The notes below the pieces were generated by a model that saw nothing but the letters and a program-made list of their open reading frames with translations, made no database searches and was not told the origin of the DNA. From the NCBI GenBank assembly GCA_004293675.1, contig READ01000009.1, forward strand, positions 1-64,000: 64,000 nucleotides of DNA, in the 5' to 3' direction. Source of the DNA: Betaproteobacteria bacterium (GTDB taxonomy: Bacteria > Pseudomonadota > Gammaproteobacteria > Burkholderiales > Casimicrobiaceae). The translations under genes and the position numbers were made by a program. Positions 1-8,371 of this stretch are shown here, piece after piece (the stretch's first letter is position 1; each line of letters begins with the position of its first letter).

Positions 1-37
1 AAAGCATTGATTTTGCGCAACTAAAAAGCTGTTTCTT

Positions 38-106
38 GAGAGCTTGTCGAAGGGTTGGTGGCGTGCCGCCAAGGCAACGACCGGCTCAGCCCGAACGGAA
101 AGGGGC
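38..106. repeat. Dispersed extragenic palindrome, copy 1
   Basis: This stretch contains GAGCTTGTCGAAGGG followed by CAAGGCAACGACCGGCTC and CCCGAACGGAA. The second and third blocks recur almost unchanged at 59767-59842, and the first block recurs at 37104-37118. It is a variant of the very common bacterial extragenic palindrome carrying CTTCGACAAGCTCAG. It lies just past the stop of gspN. Nothing else is visible in the first 150 bases. Confidence 0.6.
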
Positions 107-151
107 GCTGCTACCTAAGGCGCTGTATCGGGCAAGTCCACGTCCGTCCGT

Positions 152-826
152 TCAAAACGACATTCGCTGCGCACTGCCACCGCTTGGCGTAAACACAACG
201 CTGCCGGTGGCGCGCTGAGGCCCGAACTCAATGTCGCCGTCAACGCGGTTTTCGGCGTTGCGGTTTCGAAGCGTGCAGCGAGACGCTGGCGCGCTGTCGA
301 TCGGCGCACAGTCGACAGAAACCTCGCCCAGTGGCAACGCCGTGCTGCCCGTTTGCGATGTGGCGTTGCTCGCTGTGAGTGTGGCGGTTACTTTTGCTTT
401 GGTGTTGGCAAATTCGGCGCTGGCAACAGCGATTGAAACAGCGTCGCTGCTGATGACGGTCGAACCCGGCGCGACAAAACGAAGCGGCACAACCGATTTC
501 AAATCGGCCACGTTTAGGCTCTGTGAAGACGGTGAAATCGTCACCCGCCCACTCACCGATTCGCTGAGTGCGCATTCGATACTGAGCGAAAGGGGCTTCG
601 GCGCGCAGTCCCATTGCAGCGACAGCGTGGACGGAATAGCCGCTGCGGTCAATCGTACCCTGCCGCGCCACAGCGTGCCGTCGAGCTCATGCATGCTCAG
701 GTGCGGCGCGAGACTTTGCAATGCTTTCGTAGGAACGAAAGCGAGCATCGCACTCGCCGGAAAGCGCCACAGCAATACGCCCAGCGCGACCAACACCAGT
801 AGTAGCGCAAACAAAATCCGCTTCAC
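152..826 (-). CDS. gspN: Type II secretion system protein N
   Basis: This is the last gene of the gsp run, predicted at 224 aa. GspN is an inner-membrane accessory subunit of the type II secretion machine. One N-terminal membrane helix (about residues 3-20, rich in Leu and Val) is followed by a Ser/Thr/Ala-rich periplasmic domain, as in the family. I chose the GTG at 826 because it overlaps the gspM stop by 4 nt (GTGA), like the other junctions here, and it begins directly with KRILFALLL. The call rests on position, length and topology more than on strong motifs. Confidence 0.78.
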   Translation of the reverse strand: MKRILFALLLVLVALGVLLWRFPASAMLAFVPTKALQSLAPHLSMHELDGTLWRGRVRLTAAAIPSTLSLQWDCAPKPLSLSIECALSESVSGRVTISPSSQSLNVADLKSVVPLRFVAPGSTVISSDAVSIAVASAEFANTKAKVTATLTASNATSQTGSTALPLGEVSVDCAPIDSAPASRCTLRNRNAENRVDGDIEFGPQRATGSVVFTPSGGSAQRMSF

Positions 827-1230
827 GGTGCGAGCTCCGCATTGATTGACCAACTGGCGTCGCGCTTGTTCACTGTGATCTTACGAACTGCGATGGCGGT
901 GCTGTCGAGCGCCAGCAAACTTGATCGAAGTTCGCGCAGATCGCCCACTGTCCACGTCGCGCTGCGGCTGTCGGTTGATGCTTCTACACGCATGCTCCAC
1001 GGCCCCGCGATTTGCTCCAACGCCACTTTGGGCTGCGTGACGCTTTGCGTGCGCCACGCCTCAGCAATGGCGCGATCGCGTGCTTGCAGCGTGCGCTCGT
1101 TGACAGCACGCAACAAAAGTAGTGTCGCCAATACACAGCCGATGGTGACGGCCAGTAGCAGCAGCCGTCGAATCGGGAATGCTGAGACGTCGCCCTGTCG
1201 CGCGAACCCAGTTTTCAGGCCCGTACTCAT
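823..1230 (-). CDS. gspM: Type II secretion system protein M
   Basis: Predicted 135-aa bitopic inner-membrane protein. The cytoplasmic N-terminus of about 20 residues ends in Arg-Arg, then comes one membrane helix (about 22-41) and a periplasmic ferredoxin-like domain. GspM partners GspL in the inner-membrane platform that links the ATPase GspE to the pseudopilus. The ATG at 1230 overlaps the gspL stop by 4 nt (ATGA), so it is preferred over an in-frame start at 1350 that would lie inside gspL. Sequence conservation in this family is weak, so gene order carries much of the evidence. Confidence 0.82.
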   Translation of the reverse strand: MSTGLKTGFARQGDVSAFPIRRLLLLAVTIGCVLATLLLLRAVNERTLQARDRAIAEAWRTQSVTQPKVALEQIAGPWSMRVEASTDSRSATWTVGDLRELRSSLLALDSTAIAVRKITVNKRDASWSINAELAP

Positions 1231-2120
1231 GGCAGGCTCACCCGAAGCCGCGCCTCGGGCTCCGTCACGACCTGTACCACTAGTCCGTTGTTCCGAAGCG
1301 CAGCGGCGAAGGGTTCGATGCCAGCAGGCGCGCTCAAAGCAATAACCCACGCGTTTCCGCCGTAGGTTGCGGATTTCATCGAATTTCGAAGTTCAGGCGA
1401 GATGGTGACAATTCGCGAAAGCAATGCGCCTGCGTCAACGCGACTTGTCGACGCAACGCCAGCGCTCGTTAGCACGCCGCGATTCGTTGCCCACGCCACA
1501 ACCGCCACCGACACACATATCACGCTGGCCACACAGGCGGCCAGCAGAGCGCGATCCAGTGATGTGTGTCGCGGCGAAACGTTTGCGCTCGTCACCGGTT
1601 CAAGCGTTGTCACGGAGCGGTCGTTATCGTTCGCAGGCGCTGCGACGAACGGCACGCCCGAAGCAGCGTGCCAAAGTTCTAACGTACCGGTCGGAATGTC
1701 GGCGGCGTCGATCAAAGTGACTTGCGCCGTTCCCGAATGCGCTGACAACATTGACAAAATTTCAGCAGGCAGCGCGTGCGAGGGCTCGCCGGGATGTTCG
1801 ATGGCGGCCGCGCCGTCGGGGCCGATGACAAATCCCGCAGGCGCGCCAAACCAACTGATCTGATTGACATTGACGGCTTGTAGTAATCGTGTTGGCACCG
1901 ATGCGCTGGCCGTCTTGGCGGCGCTAGCAAATGCCACCGACACATCATCGCTCGTGGTCATGGCTCTCGTCGCCAACAAAACAGAGGCTGGATCGACACC
2001 CAAATCGCGTTGAAGTGCAAACGCCGCCGCGCGGCGTTGATCGGGCGCATTGAGCGACGCAAAGCCCGGAATGCGAGTGCGAACAATGGCAACGTCGGGG
2101 GGAAAGAGCAGGGTGGTCAA
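1227..2120 (-). CDS. gspL: Type II secretion system protein L
   Basis: Predicted 297-aa GspL. A cytoplasmic actin-like domain (about 1-180) is followed by a membrane helix (about 188-210) and a small periplasmic domain. It recruits the ATPase GspE to the platform. It is shorter than the usual ~380-400 aa, with the shortening in the cytoplasmic domain. The only plausible initiator is a TTG at 2120, 14 nt after the gspK stop, and no ATG or GTG upstream fits. The start is therefore less certain than for its neighbours. Confidence 0.8.
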   Translation of the reverse strand: MTTLLFPPDVAIVRTRIPGFASLNAPDQRRAAAFALQRDLGVDPASVLLATRAMTTSDDVSVAFASAAKTASASVPTRLLQAVNVNQISWFGAPAGFVIGPDGAAAIEHPGEPSHALPAEILSMLSAHSGTAQVTLIDAADIPTGTLELWHAASGVPFVAAPANDNDRSVTTLEPVTSANVSPRHTSLDRALLAACVASVICVSVAVVAWATNRGVLTSAGVASTSRVDAGALLSRIVTISPELRNSMKSATYGGNAWVIALSAPAGIEPFAAALRNNGLVVQVVTEPEARLRVSLP

Positions 2121-2133
2121 ATCGAGTGTGTGT

Positions 2134-3051
2134 CTAAGTGGCGTTGGTTATTCTGCGCGAAATCACCTTGGGCGCTGCGCCAGCGATCCGCGAGATCCGT
2201 AACTGTAGCCGATGCGCCGCGTGTTCGAACCGCACTTGTGCGGTCATCGAAAAATAACTGCTGCTAACAGAAAACATGCCCTCTGGAGCCGCAACACCCA
2301 GCGCAGTGCTGAATTCTGCGACTGAATTGAATGGGCGCTGCGCTCGTTGCGCCGACATTTTTGCAAAGCCCTCGGCACTCGCTTGTGGCAGCGCAACTCT
2401 GAGCAAATTTAGATCGGCGGTGTTGGCGTTGATCGGTGTGGCCTCGGGTAAGACTTCAACCAGCGTGGCCAAGGCTTCGACGTGCGATTGCGTAAAGCCG
2501 GGCATTTCCAGCAAATCGGTGAGTGCATCGATGGGCCGATTTCGCAGTAGACGACCGTACTGCGTGGCTTCGCGCTGGGTTTGGTCAGCCACGACGTCGT
2601 CTCGATCAACAGCATCGGCCAGCACCTCGGCTAAGTTCTCCGGCACATTCACCGATGCAAATAGCCGTGCGGCCAAGGCGATGTTGGCAACATTTCTTAC
2701 GCCACGCGGCGCGACGCTGTTGAGATTAAACCGCGACTGAAGATCGTTGAGCTGACCGTCGACCATGCCACCTTCGATTTGCGTTGCTGGCAGTTTCGTC
2801 GCCCACAGCTCGCCGTAATGATCGATGCTTGACGTTCGAGCGTCGCCCGCCAGCACGGTGAGCGACCAGCCGGTCGCCGCGTCGGCCAGGGTGTAGGCCG
2901 CTTGCACATCGCGCGCTGTGTATTCGCGCTTGAGCCAGCCGGCGAGGGGCTGAATGAGCTGTGCGGCAACGGCTGCACCCAAGGCAGTTAGCAGCATCGC
3001 AATGATGAGCGCCGCACCACGCGCTTTGCCCGTGTAGCGATTCGGAGTCAT
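2134..3051 (-). CDS. gspK: Type II secretion minor pseudopilin K
   Basis: Predicted 305-aa minor pseudopilin that caps the pseudopilus tip with GspI and GspJ. After a short basic leader the processing site is RG followed by AALIIAMLL, and the usual Glu at position +5 is absent, as is typical for GspK. The large globular insert contains NDLQSRFNLN and a helix-hairpin-like INANTADLNLL segment, both family hallmarks. The ATG at 3051 overlaps the gspJ stop by 4 nt. Processing would be by the prepilin peptidase, which is not in this window. Confidence 0.9.
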   Translation of the reverse strand: MTPNRYTGKARGAALIIAMLLTALGAAVAAQLIQPLAGWLKREYTARDVQAAYTLADAATGWSLTVLAGDARTSSIDHYGELWATKLPATQIEGGMVDGQLNDLQSRFNLNSVAPRGVRNVANIALAARLFASVNVPENLAEVLADAVDRDDVVADQTQREATQYGRLLRNRPIDALTDLLEMPGFTQSHVEALATLVEVLPEATPINANTADLNLLRVALPQASAEGFAKMSAQRAQRPFNSVAEFSTALGVAAPEGMFSVSSSYFSMTAQVRFEHAAHRLQLRISRIAGAAPKVISRRITNAT

Positions 3052-3617
3052 CGCAACACCATCATTCGCGACACGCTGCGCTGCGCGATGGCTTGGCTCG
3101 TAGCTGCGCTCGACGCATCACCCAAAATCAGGCCAATTTCTATGGCCAGCGGAAAGCGATCCGCGGTGGATTCAAAAGCGGTCGACTGCGCGCGCGCCGG
3201 GTCTGTTTCGGGTGGGCGACGGTAGGCAAATTGCGCCGATCGTACGCTTGAAAAGAGCACCGTTCCATCGCTTGATTCACGTTGAATGGTGATCGCGCCG
3301 GGCTCATTGGCGGTAGCGAAGCGGTAGCTGACGTTTGACGGAGCATCGGTGGCACTGTTGCCGAGGAGCTGAAATGACAGCGATGAAGCATCACCGCGAA
3401 ACACATTGAAATCAGCGCGCCTGAGATCGGCTTCAAGCGTTGCGAAAAAAGTATCCATACCTTGCCAACGAGCCGAATCGGCAACGGTTTGATCGCGAGC
3501 AGCTTGCAAGCCATCAATGGCGCGCCAACCCGTGATCGTCATCAGTGAGGCGATGGCGAGCCCAACGATCAATTCAATGAGCGTCATGCCTCGGTGTGTT
3601 TGAAGTGCTTGCCTCAT
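3048..3617 (-). CDS. gspJ: Type II secretion minor pseudopilin J
   Basis: Predicted 189-aa pseudopilin. The class III signal peptide is explicit: a basic leader, then HRG followed by MTLIELIVGLAIASLM, with Glu at +5 and a hydrophobic helix. The rest is the beta-rich GspJ domain. GspJ forms the tip complex with GspI and GspK. The start at 3617 overlaps the gspI stop by 4 nt, which supports translational coupling through the operon. Confidence 0.9.
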   Translation of the reverse strand: MRQALQTHRGMTLIELIVGLAIASLMTITGWRAIDGLQAARDQTVADSARWQGMDTFFATLEADLRRADFNVFRGDASSLSFQLLGNSATDAPSNVSYRFATANEPGAITIQRESSDGTVLFSSVRSAQFAYRRPPETDPARAQSTAFESTADRFPLAIEIGLILGDASSAATSQAIAQRSVSRMMVLR

Positions 3618-3979
3618 CGTGTTGAAAAGCCGACGGCCTCAGCGAGTTGGTAGCCCGGATTGTCGGCCCGCGCCACGCGAACTTCAACGCGCGAAAAAAT
3701 GGGGCTCGGTGTCGCGGTGACGGTGGTGAGCGCAACGAAGCCAATGCCGGCTTGCTCTGCGGTGCTGCTGCTGCGGCCCGGTGCCGCCATGCCGGGGCGT
3801 AAGCGAATTTCGGCTAGCGTGTTGTGGGCAACCCAGCGCGCCAAGGTTCGGTCACGAAGGTTCGTTTGATCCGCCGTTGCAACGACCGCCGCACGAGATG
3901 CAGCAATTAAGCCCACCGCAAGGATCGTCAAGGCGACCAGCACCTCAATCAAGCTGAAACCGCGGCTCCGTTTTCGCAC
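3614..3979 (-). CDS. gspI: Type II secretion minor pseudopilin I
   Basis: Predicted 121-aa pseudopilin with the prepilin motif RGFSLIEVLVALTIL, with Gly at -1 and Glu at +5. The GTG at 3979 gives a short basic leader (VRKRSRG) and lies 22 nt after the gspG stop. A longer in-frame version starting at 4078 would overlap gspG and is rejected. No gspH lies between gspG and gspI, where it is often found. GspI is the core minor pseudopilin onto which GspJ and GspK assemble. Confidence 0.88.
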   Translation of the reverse strand: MRKRSRGFSLIEVLVALTILAVGLIAASRAAVVATADQTNLRDRTLARWVAHNTLAEIRLRPGMAAPGRSSSTAEQAGIGFVALTTVTATPSPIFSRVEVRVARADNPGYQLAEAVGFSTR

Positions 3980-4001
3980 TACGTTTTCGCGCGGCGAGTG
4001 A

Positions 4002-4469
4002 CTAAAGATTCCATGTACCCAAGTCCGCGTTTTCGCCTTCGCCACCGGCTTTGCCGTCTGCACCGAATGAAAACACATCGGCCTCGCCGCGTAAGCCCGG
4101 ATTGGCGTATTGGTAAGGGTTGCCCCAAGGATCGTTGGGCAGTCGGGGCACGTAGCCGCCTTTGCGCCAATTGTTGGGCAGTGGCGCGAGTGTGGGCATC
4201 TCCACGAGCGCTTTGAGTCCCTGCTCGGCGGTCGGAATGCGGGCGTTATCGAGCTTGTACATCGCTAGCGCCTGCGCCAAGGTCGCCACATCTTGCTTGG
4301 CCGCAGCCACGCGGGCATCGTGTGCTCGACCGATGACGTTGGGCACAATCACCGCCGCCAGAATGCCCAAAATCACGATGACCACCATGACTTCGATGAG
4401 CGTGAAACCGCTCCTCAGCAGCCGCTGGCGTTGAGAATTCCGAGTTTGGTGTGAGGGGAGGAGCAACAT
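4002..4469 (-). CDS. gspG: Type II secretion major pseudopilin G
   Basis: Predicted 155-aa major pseudopilin, first gene of the visible operon. The prepilin motif is SGFTLIEVMVVIVILGILA. The C-terminal half carries the diagnostic DPWGNPYQY and FSFGADGK segments, the latter contributing to the calcium site in this family. The ATG at 4469 sits behind GGAGG-like purine-rich sequence. Longer in-frame starts up to 4517 would give an unusually long leader. Genes gspC, D, E and F are not in the window. The divergent neighbour is mltG, 66 nt away. Confidence 0.94.
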   Translation of the reverse strand: MLLLPSHQTRNSQRQRLLRSGFTLIEVMVVIVILGILAAVIVPNVIGRAHDARVAAAKQDVATLAQALAMYKLDNARIPTAEQGLKALVEMPTLAPLPNNWRKGGYVPRLPNDPWGNPYQYANPGLRGEADVFSFGADGKAGGEGENADLGTWNL

Positions 4470-4534
4470 GGGCACAATTATAGGTTTGGTGAAACAGGTT
4501 CCGGTCGTTTCTATCACGATCTGATGGCGAAGTT

Positions 4535-5536
4535 ATGAAGCGTTTGCTAAGGCTATTTTTTGCGCTGGTGTTGCTGCTCATCGTTGCGGGCGTGACGATG
4601 GTCTATGCCTTGCCGCGCTGGAATGCGGTGATTCCCGCCGACGGGGTGACGCTCACTGTGGTGCGCGGTGCTTCGCTGTCACGGGTTGCCGCCGAGCTTC
4701 AGAAATTGGGTGTGGCACCGAGCTGGGTGGTGAGCGCAGCGGGTCGAATTCGTGGCAGCGGCAACAAATTGCGCGCAGGACAATATTTGCTCAACGCGCC
4801 ACAAACCGTCGAAGAGATTCTGGAAATCATCGAGAGCGGCGCAGCGATCCAAGTGCCCGTGACCGTAGTGGAGGGCTCGAAACAGTCGGAGCTTTTCGCG
4901 CTGCTCAAAACCCTGTCGACCGAGGCCAAGCAATTCGCACCGGAATCGGTCAAACCGCCCAATCAATGGGCGCAGCTGGTAGGGGCCGAGACCGCTAATC
5001 TTGAGGGCTACTTGTTCCCCGATACTTATTTTGTCGCGCCGGGTAGTAACGCCGCCACGCTGCTGAGCACGATGCACAAGCGGATGCGGCAAGAGCTGGC
5101 ACTGGCCTGGGAGCAGCGCGCGCCGGATACGCCGCTTAAATCGCCCTACGAGGCCCTGATTCTGGCCTCGATCATCGAAAAAGAAACCGCTCGTGAAGCG
5201 GATCGGCCGCTAGTGGGATCGGTTTTTATCAACCGAATGAATGTGGGTATGCGTCTGCAAACCGACCCGACCGTGATCTACGGCTTGGGCGAAGCCTTTG
5301 ACGGCAATTTACGAAAAATTCACTTGCAAACGGATACGCCCTACAACAGCTACACCCGCGACGGTTTGCCGCCAACGCCCATCGCATACCCTGGACGCGC
5401 GTCGCTTCGCGCAGCGGTCAACCCGCCGAAAAGTGAGTTTCTGTATTTCGTTGCCCGCGGTGACGGCAGCAGCGAATTTTCCCGAAATCTTGCCGAGCAC
5501 AACCGCGCGGTCGCCAAATATCAACTGGGAAGATAG
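4535..5536 (+). CDS. mltG: Endolytic murein transglycosylase
   Basis: Predicted 333-aa MltG (YceG) family enzyme. It cleaves nascent peptidoglycan strands in the periplasm and helps terminate glycan polymerisation. One N-terminal membrane anchor (about 4-24) precedes a LysM-like region (about 35-100) and the YceG catalytic domain. Glu215 in ASIIEKETA matches the catalytic Glu of E. coli MltG, and the EGYLFPDTY motif (157-165) is present. It leads the conserved mltG-tmk-holB-pilZ-tatD run, with only 8 nt to tmk. Confidence 0.95.
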   Translation: MKRLLRLFFALVLLLIVAGVTMVYALPRWNAVIPADGVTLTVVRGASLSRVAAELQKLGVAPSWVVSAAGRIRGSGNKLRAGQYLLNAPQTVEEILEIIESGAAIQVPVTVVEGSKQSELFALLKTLSTEAKQFAPESVKPPNQWAQLVGAETANLEGYLFPDTYFVAPGSNAATLLSTMHKRMRQELALAWEQRAPDTPLKSPYEALILASIIEKETAREADRPLVGSVFINRMNVGMRLQTDPTVIYGLGEAFDGNLRKIHLQTDTPYNSYTRDGLPPTPIAYPGRASLRAAVNPPKSEFLYFVARGDGSSEFSRNLAEHNRAVAKYQLGR

Positions 5537-5544
5537 CCGGAACG

Positions 5545-6186
5545 ATGTCCACCGCCACCCACCCACCGCGAATCAATCACGCTAAATTCATCACCTTCGA
5601 AGGCATTGACGGCGCGGGAAAAAGCAGTCACGTCGAGCTCGCCCGCACGATAATTTCGAGCGCAGGATTCTCGGTGCTTTGCACCCGCGAACCCGGCGGC
5701 ACGATGCTGGGCGAAAAAGTTCGCGAGCTTTTTTTAGCGCACGCCATGAGTCCGCACACCGAAGCGCTGCTGGTTTTTGCAGCGCGTCGTGAGCATCTTG
5801 AAAAAGTGGTTTGGCCAGCGCTGACGCGCGGGGAATGGGTCTTGTGTGATCGATTCACCGACGCGACGATGGCCTATCAGGGTGCGGGTCGGCAAATCGG
5901 TGCCGAGTTCGTTGATGCGCTTGCGTCGCTCGTTCACCCCGGGTTCGTTCCCGACATGACCTTGCTGTTTGACCTACCGCCCGACGCTGCGCAGGATCGG
6001 GTGGCCGGGCGCGGTGCGGCCGATCGAATTGAAGCCGAAAGCGTCGCTTTCCACGAACGTGTTCGTCGCGCCTACCTGGAGCGTGCGGCTGCTGAACCGC
6101 AGCGCATTCGTGTGCTTGATACCCGTGAATCAAAACAAGCCGTTGCGGATCGGGTCGCGGGCTACGTAGAGGCGCTGTTGCCGTGA
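5545..6186 (+). CDS. tmk: Thymidylate kinase
   Basis: Predicted 213-aa dTMP kinase, which phosphorylates dTMP to dTDP with ATP for DNA synthesis. The P-loop GIDGAGKS is at residues 20-27. A DRFTDATMAYQGAGR segment supplies the nucleotide-binding DR motif, and RGAADRIEAE forms the LID region. The N-terminus carries about 12 extra residues compared with compact homologues. Its stop overlaps the holB start by 4 nt, as expected for this conserved gene pair. Confidence 0.96.
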   Translation: MSTATHPPRINHAKFITFEGIDGAGKSSHVELARTIISSAGFSVLCTREPGGTMLGEKVRELFLAHAMSPHTEALLVFAARREHLEKVVWPALTRGEWVLCDRFTDATMAYQGAGRQIGAEFVDALASLVHPGFVPDMTLLFDLPPDAAQDRVAGRGAADRIEAESVAFHERVRRAYLERAAAEPQRIRVLDTRESKQAVADRVAGYVEALLP

Positions 6187-7187
6187 ACTTTCAAGCGCTT
6201 CCTTGGCAAACGAATTGGCTCGCGGCGTCGCATGAATTGACGCAAGCGCACCATCACGCTTGGATTGTGAGTGGTCGCGACGGCGATGGGCTTTCGGCCG
6301 CTGGGGCTGCGCTCGCGGCGCTTTTGTTATGTGAATCTCCGGTCAACAGTGTCGCTTGCGGCCAATGCGGCAGTTGCAAATGGCTGGCCGGTGATGCGCA
6401 TCCCGATTTCATGCGATTGGCGCCACAAGAGAGCGATGACGAAGTCTCTCGTTTGCCCATCATCAAAATCGATGCGGCACGGGAAGCCGTTGAGTTCATG
6501 CAGTTGTCGGCGTCCACCCGCCGCGGGCGTGTGTTGCTGGTTGACTCTGCCAATGCCTTGTCGAGGGACAGCGCCAATGCGCTACTTAAGGCGCTTGAAG
6601 AGCCGCCAGCGGACACGCGCTGGTTGCTCGTCTCGGCGCACCCAGCGCGGCTTCTGGCGACCATTCGTTCGCGCGCGTTGAAACTTCGTTTGAGCCGCCC
6701 TGCGCAGAGCGAAGCGCTTGCGTGGTTGGTGGAGCAGGGCATGGATCGCCCCGCTGCGGCGCTTGCGCTGGCGGCCACCCGCGGCTCGCCGCTGGCAGCA
6801 CTGGCAGTGATTCAAAGCGGCGGCATTGCGGCGACCGCCGACTTTTTGAAGGACTTGTCCTCGCCCAAGACCTTGCCAACGCTGAGCTGGGGCAGTTGGG
6901 TCGACAGTGGCGGCAAGACCGATCGCCGTGCCCGATTTGGTTTGCTGCTTTCGCTGCTGGTCGATTGGACGGCCGATTGGGCGCGAGTGCGCTCTGGACT
7001 GGCGCCGCTTCGGTTTGACAGCCATCGCGACGCGCTGGCCAAACTCGCGCAGGCGCTGCCTCTGGCGTCTGCGCTCGGCTATCATCGCTCCCTGTTGCGG
7101 CAGCTGGGCGTTCCCGATACAACGCTTTCTGCCCGCTTGCAGATCGAAGGCATCTTGCTAGATTATCGAACGTGGTTTTCGCGTTAA
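6183..7187 (+). CDS. holB: DNA polymerase III subunit delta prime
   Basis: Predicted 334-aa clamp-loader subunit. Cys50, Cys59, Cys62 and Cys65 (C-x8-C-x2-C-x2-C) form the zinc module typical of delta prime and gamma/tau subunits. The P-loop position reads GRDGDGLS, without the Lys needed for ATP binding, as expected because delta prime does not hydrolyse ATP. The sequence ANALLKALEEPP is the conserved SRC-region neighbourhood. It overlaps tmk by 4 nt and is followed 28 nt later by a PilZ-domain gene, the usual order in beta- and gammaproteobacteria. Confidence 0.93.
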   Translation: MNFQALPWQTNWLAASHELTQAHHHAWIVSGRDGDGLSAAGAALAALLLCESPVNSVACGQCGSCKWLAGDAHPDFMRLAPQESDDEVSRLPIIKIDAAREAVEFMQLSASTRRGRVLLVDSANALSRDSANALLKALEEPPADTRWLLVSAHPARLLATIRSRALKLRLSRPAQSEALAWLVEQGMDRPAAALALAATRGSPLAALAVIQSGGIAATADFLKDLSSPKTLPTLSWGSWVDSGGKTDRRARFGLLLSLLVDWTADWARVRSGLAPLRFDSHRDALAKLAQALPLASALGYHRSLLRQLGVPDTTLSARLQIEGILLDYRTWFSR

Positions 7188-7215
7188 TCAGCGCAGCGTT
7201 AAGGACACATCGAAG

Positions 7216-7590
7216 ATGAGTGAAATTACCGGAATGGGTGGCGGCGCAGCGATGCGCTCGGGCGTTTTGTCGCTCAATATTCGCGAGCGGACGGCGCTCT
7301 ATGCGGCCTATATCCCTTGGGTTGACGGCGGTGGTATTTTTATTCCGACCACCCGCACTTACAAATTGGCCGACGAGGTTTTCATGCTGTTGACCTTGAT
7401 GGATGATCCCAATCGGGTCGCCGTGCAAGGCAAGGTCGTTTGGATTACGCCGCCTGGCATTCAGGGGGCTCGTGCGCAAGGCATCGGCGTGCAGTTCACA
7501 CGAGACGACACTGGGCGCGCCGCCAAAAGCCGAATTGAGGGCATTTTGGGTGGATTGATGGCGTCATCGCGCCCCACTCACACAATGTAA
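7216..7590 (+). CDS. pilZ: PilZ-domain protein
   Basis: Predicted 124-aa stand-alone PilZ-domain protein of the type IV pilus PilZ subgroup. Family features include IPWVDGGGIFIPT near residue 35, a VWITPPG block and GIGVQF near the C-terminus. It lacks the RxxxR c-di-GMP-binding motif of canonical PilZ domains, which is normal for this subgroup. The position between holB and tatD is conserved. It probably interacts with pilus or surface machinery, and PilSR lies elsewhere in the window (42.6-45.8 kb). Confidence 0.85.
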   Translation: MSEITGMGGGAAMRSGVLSLNIRERTALYAAYIPWVDGGGIFIPTTRTYKLADEVFMLLTLMDDPNRVAVQGKVVWITPPGIQGARAQGIGVQFTRDDTGRAAKSRIEGILGGLMASSRPTHTM

Positions 7591-7603
7591 GTGGCGATCC
7601 TGC

Positions 7604-8371
7604 GTGTTTGTTGATTCTCATTGTCATATCAATTTTTCCGAATTTGCTGATGAACTCGATGCGCTAGTCGATAGAATGGCACAGGCGCGGGTGACCCACG
7701 CAATGTGCATCAGCGTGACCTACCCGGAATGGCCCTCGGTGGTTGCGCTGGCCGAGCGCTTTGACAACATTTACGCCACCGCTGGCGTGCATCCCGATTA
7801 CGAGGACATTGAAGAGCCGACAGTGGCGTCGCTCTGCGAGCGCGCAGCGCATCCCAAAGTCAAAGCCATTGGCGAAACCGGCCTCGATTACTACCGTTTG
7901 ACGGGTGATTTAAGCTGGCAGCGGGAGCGATTTCGAACGCACATTCGGGCAGCACGGGAATGCAATAAGCCGCTGGTCATCCACACCCGAAACGCCTCGG
8001 AAGACACCCTAAAAATCATGCAGGAGGAGCGCGCGCACGAAGTCGGCGGGGTGATGCATTGCTTTACGGAATCAATGGACGTGGCTGAGCGTTCCATGGA
8101 AATGGGCTTTCACATTTCCTTTTCTGGCATCGTTAGCTTCAAGAGCGCGCGGGAATTGCAGGCCGTTGCAAAGTGCGTGCCGCTCGAGCGAATGCTCATC
8201 GAAACGGACGCGCCGTATTTGGCCCCTGTGCCGATGCGTGGCAAGCGCAACGAGCCCTCGTATGTGGCTCATGTGGCGCAATCGATCGCCGCACTTCGAG
8301 ACGATTCTGTGGAAACCATTGGTCAAATGACCAGTCAAAATTTTTTCAAACTGTTTAGTGTGACGCCATGA
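7604..8371 (+). CDS. TatD family metal-dependent hydrolase
   Basis: Predicted 255-aa TIM-barrel metallohydrolase of the TatD/YcfH group, which includes DNases. Metal ligands are visible in order: DSHCH near the start (His6, His8), the Glu of AIGETGLDYY, the His of LVIHTRNA, the His of MHCFTES and the Asp of ETDAPYLAP. It starts at GTG 7604, 13 nt after pilZ. Its stop overlaps the next gene by 4 nt. The physiological substrate cannot be read from the sequence. Confidence 0.9.
   Translation: MFVDSHCHINFSEFADELDALVDRMAQARVTHAMCISVTYPEWPSVVALAERFDNIYATAGVHPDYEDIEEPTVASLCERAAHPKVKAIGETGLDYYRLTGDLSWQRERFRTHIRAARECNKPLVIHTRNASEDTLKIMQEERAHEVGGVMHCFTESMDVAERSMEMGFHISFSGIVSFKSARELQAVAKCVPLERMLIETDAPYLAPVPMRGKRNEPSYVAHVAQSIAALRDDSVETIGQMTSQNFFKLFSVTP

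Noticed and set aside
7182-7200. TTAATCAGCG near the end of holB as a sixth CTAG-type element end
   Set aside because: Only about ten bases match, there is no CTAG and no inverted partner nearby.
6586-7479. Long open frame (297 codons) on the minus strand across holB and pilZ
   Set aside because: It lies opposite two well-supported genes, has an Arg/Pro/Ala-rich shadow composition and no motif.
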